Assembly (NCBI GenBank): GCA_025361685.1
Contig: JANYKE010000223.1
Location: forward strand, 1 to 8,432
Direction of reading: 5' to 3'
DNA from: Eubacteriales bacterium
Lineage (GTDB): Bacteria > Bacillota > Clostridia > JANYKE01
Length of the DNA stretch: 8,432 nt
Shown: positions 6,747 to 8,432 of the stretch, piece by piece
How positions within the stretch are numbered: the first letter of the stretch is position 1
How the letters are laid out: every line of letters begins with the position of its first letter
Position numbers and translations under genes: made by a program
Notes under the pieces: generated by a model
Told to the model about the DNA's origin: nothing
The model's input: only the letters and a program-made list of their open reading frames with translations
Database searches by the model: none

Positions 6747-8432
6747 TTACTCTTTAATAGTTGCTTCAGTAGTTTCTTCGTTAGTTGCATTTCCAAATAG
6801 CGAACCAAACGTGACGTTCATCTCTTCCTTATGAGTCTTTGGAATTTCAGGATCGTTTGATGCATCAATTGCTTCACCTTCAGGTGTTGCAGGATTAATT
6901 GCTTTAACAGCTTTAATGCTAAAAGCCAGTTTCTTTGTAACTTCGTCCTTCTCAATAATCTTGGCTTCAACTTCCTGATCAATTGATAAAACGTCTGAAG
7001 GCTTCGATATTCTAACATCTGAAATCTCAGAAATATGAACAAATCCCTCGAGTCCCTTTTCAATTTCTGCAAACAGACCAAATGAAAGCATACGTTTAAT
7101 TTTTACTGTCACAATATCGCCAACATTATACTTCCCAAATAATGCAATTTTGGGATTGTCTTCTGCCTTTTTATATGCAAGAGAAATCCTTTTCTTTTCT
7201 CTGTCAATTGACTTAATCTTAGTTTCGATTTTTTGTCCAATCTCAAGTACCTCTGACGGATGTTTAATCTTGGACCATGAAATTTCTGATATGTGAAGGA
7301 ATCCATCAACACCATTACTGGTTATAAATGCGCCGGGATTAATAAAACTCTTTACAACTCCGTTAAACTCATCGCCAACGGCAACTTTCTCCCATAACTC
7401 TCTGGATTGAGATTGCTTGTGTCTCTTTAGCAATATGCGAGGCGAGCCAACAATCTTATCCTTGCTCTTGTCGAACTCTGTTATGATAAATTCAATCTCT
7501 TCTGAAAGATATGGGCCAAGATCTTCAACATAAGAATCCGAAACCTGTGAAGCAGGAATAAACACTCTGTGTCCGTAGCAATAAGCAACCAGACCGCCCT
7601 TCACAATTTCAATAACCTTTGATTTAACAGGAGTCTTTTCTGTGTACAGTTTATAAATTATGTCAGCATTTTTAATAGCATCAACTCTACGTTTTGAAAG
7701 TATAATGCGTTCAACGTCGCTAACCTTTACAATATATACTTCTACCACTTGCCCTTTTTTAAGAGATGTCTTGATATCAAAATCAGGATCATCCATGAAT
7801 TCTTCAATCGGGATATAGCCATCCATTTTGACACCCATGTCAACCATAACTTCCGAGTTGTTAAAATCAACTATTGTTCCCTTAACAATCTGGCCGGTTC
7901 TAACTCGCTTGAAGTTTTGTTCAAGACCTTCTTCAAAAGACAACTCTTCCGATTTTTCTGGTTTTGGCTCTTCTGATTTTGGTTCTTCAACTTTTGGTTC
8001 TTCTGTTTTTGGCTCTTCAGAAATTGTAAATGCGTCTAATCTGTTTGAGTCGTTAATTACATGTGAGTCTAATCTGTTTGAATCGTCAATTACTTCTGTC
8101 TCTAATTCATTTGATTTATCAATTGCATCGGTAGTAAGTCTGTTTAATTCGTCCATTTTATCAATAACCTCCCTAATAATCCAATCCGGTGTCGACGCTC
8201 CTGCAGTAATCGCAACCTTGCAAACACCGTCGAAATTTATGCTTGCAATATCTTTTGATGTGTTGATCTTGTATGTCCTCTTACAATATGATTCGCACAA
8301 TTCAAAAAGCTTCTGTGTGTTTGAACTGTTTACTCCTCCGATAACAAATACGATGTCGGCATCTTGAGCAAGTTTAAGTGCCTCGTTCTGCCTGTCGGAT
8401 GTTGCATGACATATTGTATCAGTCACCACAAC
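6747..8432 (-). CDS. ispH-rpsA: IspH (HMBPP reductase) - ribosomal protein S1 fusion, 5' end beyond window
   Basis: The visible 561 residues hold the last third of IspH followed by an S1 protein. IspH reduces HMBPP to IPP and DMAPP with a 4Fe-4S cluster at the end of the MEP pathway. Its third cluster Cys is in DTICHATSDRQ (about residue 8), with the substrate-binding GGVNSSNTQKLFELC and ITAGASTPDWII motifs after it. The other two cluster cysteines must lie in the missing N-terminal part. A repeat-rich acidic linker (about 94-170) leads to four S1 OB-fold domains at about 178-247, 265-335, 350-418 and 435-505. Domains 3 and 4 carry GFLHISEIS and GFVHISEIS. The tail ends with MNVTFGSLFGNA and an acidic stretch. 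This fusion is known in Clostridia, usually annotated as a bifunctional enzyme, so it is not a sequencing artefact. The S1 half probably binds mRNA on the ribosome; whether the two activities interact is unknown. Confidence 0.95.
   Translation of the reverse strand, partial: VVVTDTICHATSDRQNEALKLAQDADIVFVIGGVNSSNTQKLFELCESYCKRTYKINTSKDIASINFDGVCKVAITAGASTPDWIIREVIDKMDELNRLTTDAIDKSNELETEVIDDSNRLDSHVINDSNRLDAFTISEEPKTEEPKVEEPKSEEPKPEKSEELSFEEGLEQNFKRVRTGQIVKGTIVDFNNSEVMVDMGVKMDGYIPIEEFMDDPDFDIKTSLKKGQVVEVYIVKVSDVERIILSKRRVDAIKNADIIYKLYTEKTPVKSKVIEIVKGGLVAYCYGHRVFIPASQVSDSYVEDLGPYLSEEIEFIITEFDKSKDKIVGSPRILLKRHKQSQSRELWEKVAVGDEFNGVVKSFINPGAFITSNGVDGFLHISEISWSKIKHPSEVLEIGQKIETKIKSIDREKKRISLAYKKAEDNPKIALFGKYNVGDIVTVKIKRMLSFGLFAEIEKGLEGFVHISEISDVRISKPSDVLSIDQEVEAKIIEKDEVTKKLAFSIKAVKAINPATPEGEAIDASNDPEIPKTHKEEMNVTFGSLFGNATNEETTEATIKE
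7962..8021 (-). repeat. Four 15-bp tandem repeats encoding EEPKx in the IspH-S1 linker
   Basis: Four consecutive 15-bp units, differing at a few positions, encode EEPKT, EEPKV, EEPKS and EEPKP-like steps. On the plus strand each unit begins TTTTGG and continues with CTC or TTC codons. The product is a Pro/Glu/Lys spacer expected to be extended and disordered, separating the enzyme from the first S1 domain. Copy number is likely to vary between strains by slippage. Confidence 0.85.
8035..8166 (-). repeat. 33-bp tandem array encoding 11-residue repeats at the IspH-S1 junction
   Basis: Units lie at 8035-8067, 8068-8100, 8101-8133 and, more diverged, 8134-8166. The first two match at about 27 of 33 positions. 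The protein pattern is VIDKMDELNRL, AIDKSNELET, VIDDSNRLDS, VINDSNRLDA, that is I-(D/N)-x-x-N-x-L every 11 residues. The oldest-looking unit (8134-8166) lies at the end of the IspH domain, directly after the conserved PDWIIRE helix. This suggests that the linker grew by duplication of the last IspH helix. Hendecad spacing is compatible with a helical or coiled-coil spacer, but that is inference. Confidence 0.8.

Noticed and set aside
7962..8166. Repeat block considered as CRISPR or regulatory repeats
   Set aside because: The units are directly adjacent without spacers, are multiples of three in length, and keep the reading frame of a fusion protein, so they are coding tandem repeats.
7828..8367. 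Plus-strand open frame of 179 codons with FGSS-type repeats
   Set aside because: It is the antisense reading of the EEPK and 33-bp repeats of the IspH-S1 gene, whose minus-strand frame has clear S1 and IspH motifs. The repeats make the opposite frame open; no ribosome site or family match was seen.
6747..8432. IspH-S1 fusion considered as an assembly or frameshift artefact
   Set aside because: The frame is continuous through both domains and the repeat linker, and the same fusion is known from other Clostridia.

Overview
The window looks like chromosomal core DNA from a low-G+C Gram-positive bacterium, most likely of the class Clostridia. The main reasons are the IspH-ribosomal protein S1 fusion gene, which is a known clostridial gene arrangement, the strong purine-rich Shine-Dalgarno sites, the AT-rich spacers, and the membrane-anchored HtrA next to an OmpR-type two-component pair. 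No species can be named from the sequence alone. All genes lie on the minus strand and read from right to left. I found no credible plus-strand gene, RNA gene, mobile element, CRISPR array or phage gene.

Layout in the direction of transcription: (1) 8432-6747, the C-terminal end of IspH joined through a repeat-rich acidic linker to four S1 domains; the 5' end lies beyond the window. (2) A strong hairpin at 6692-6723. (3) ychF, the universally conserved ribosome-associated P-loop ATPase. (4) A promoter at 5538-5566, then a PhoB/OmpR-type response regulator and a membrane histidine kinase that overlap by 14 nt. (5) An HtrA-type trypsin-like serine protease with a cytosolic tail, one membrane anchor and a PDZ domain, preceded by a perfect -10 box without a recognisable -35. 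(6) nth, endonuclease III, starting 15 nt after htrA. (7) A separate promoter and gap, glyceraldehyde-3-phosphate dehydrogenase, whose last few codons are cut off by the left window edge.

Functionally the window falls into three parts. The right end joins isoprenoid synthesis and translation (IspH-S1, YchF). The middle looks like an envelope or secretion stress module: sensor kinase, regulator and the probable effector protease, with a DNA repair enzyme carried at the end of the transcript. The left end is glycolysis under its own promoter.

I did not find evidence for a wholly new system. The points most worth a second look are the 33-bp and 15-bp tandem arrays in the IspH-S1 linker, a series of TTnACA-like boxes upstream of htrA, a perfect 10-bp tandem repeat upstream of the gap promoter, and the GapA/eukaryote-like character of the GAPDH. 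Three starts need attention when annotating: TTG for the kinase, and internal ATGs rather than the longest frames for the regulator and ychF.
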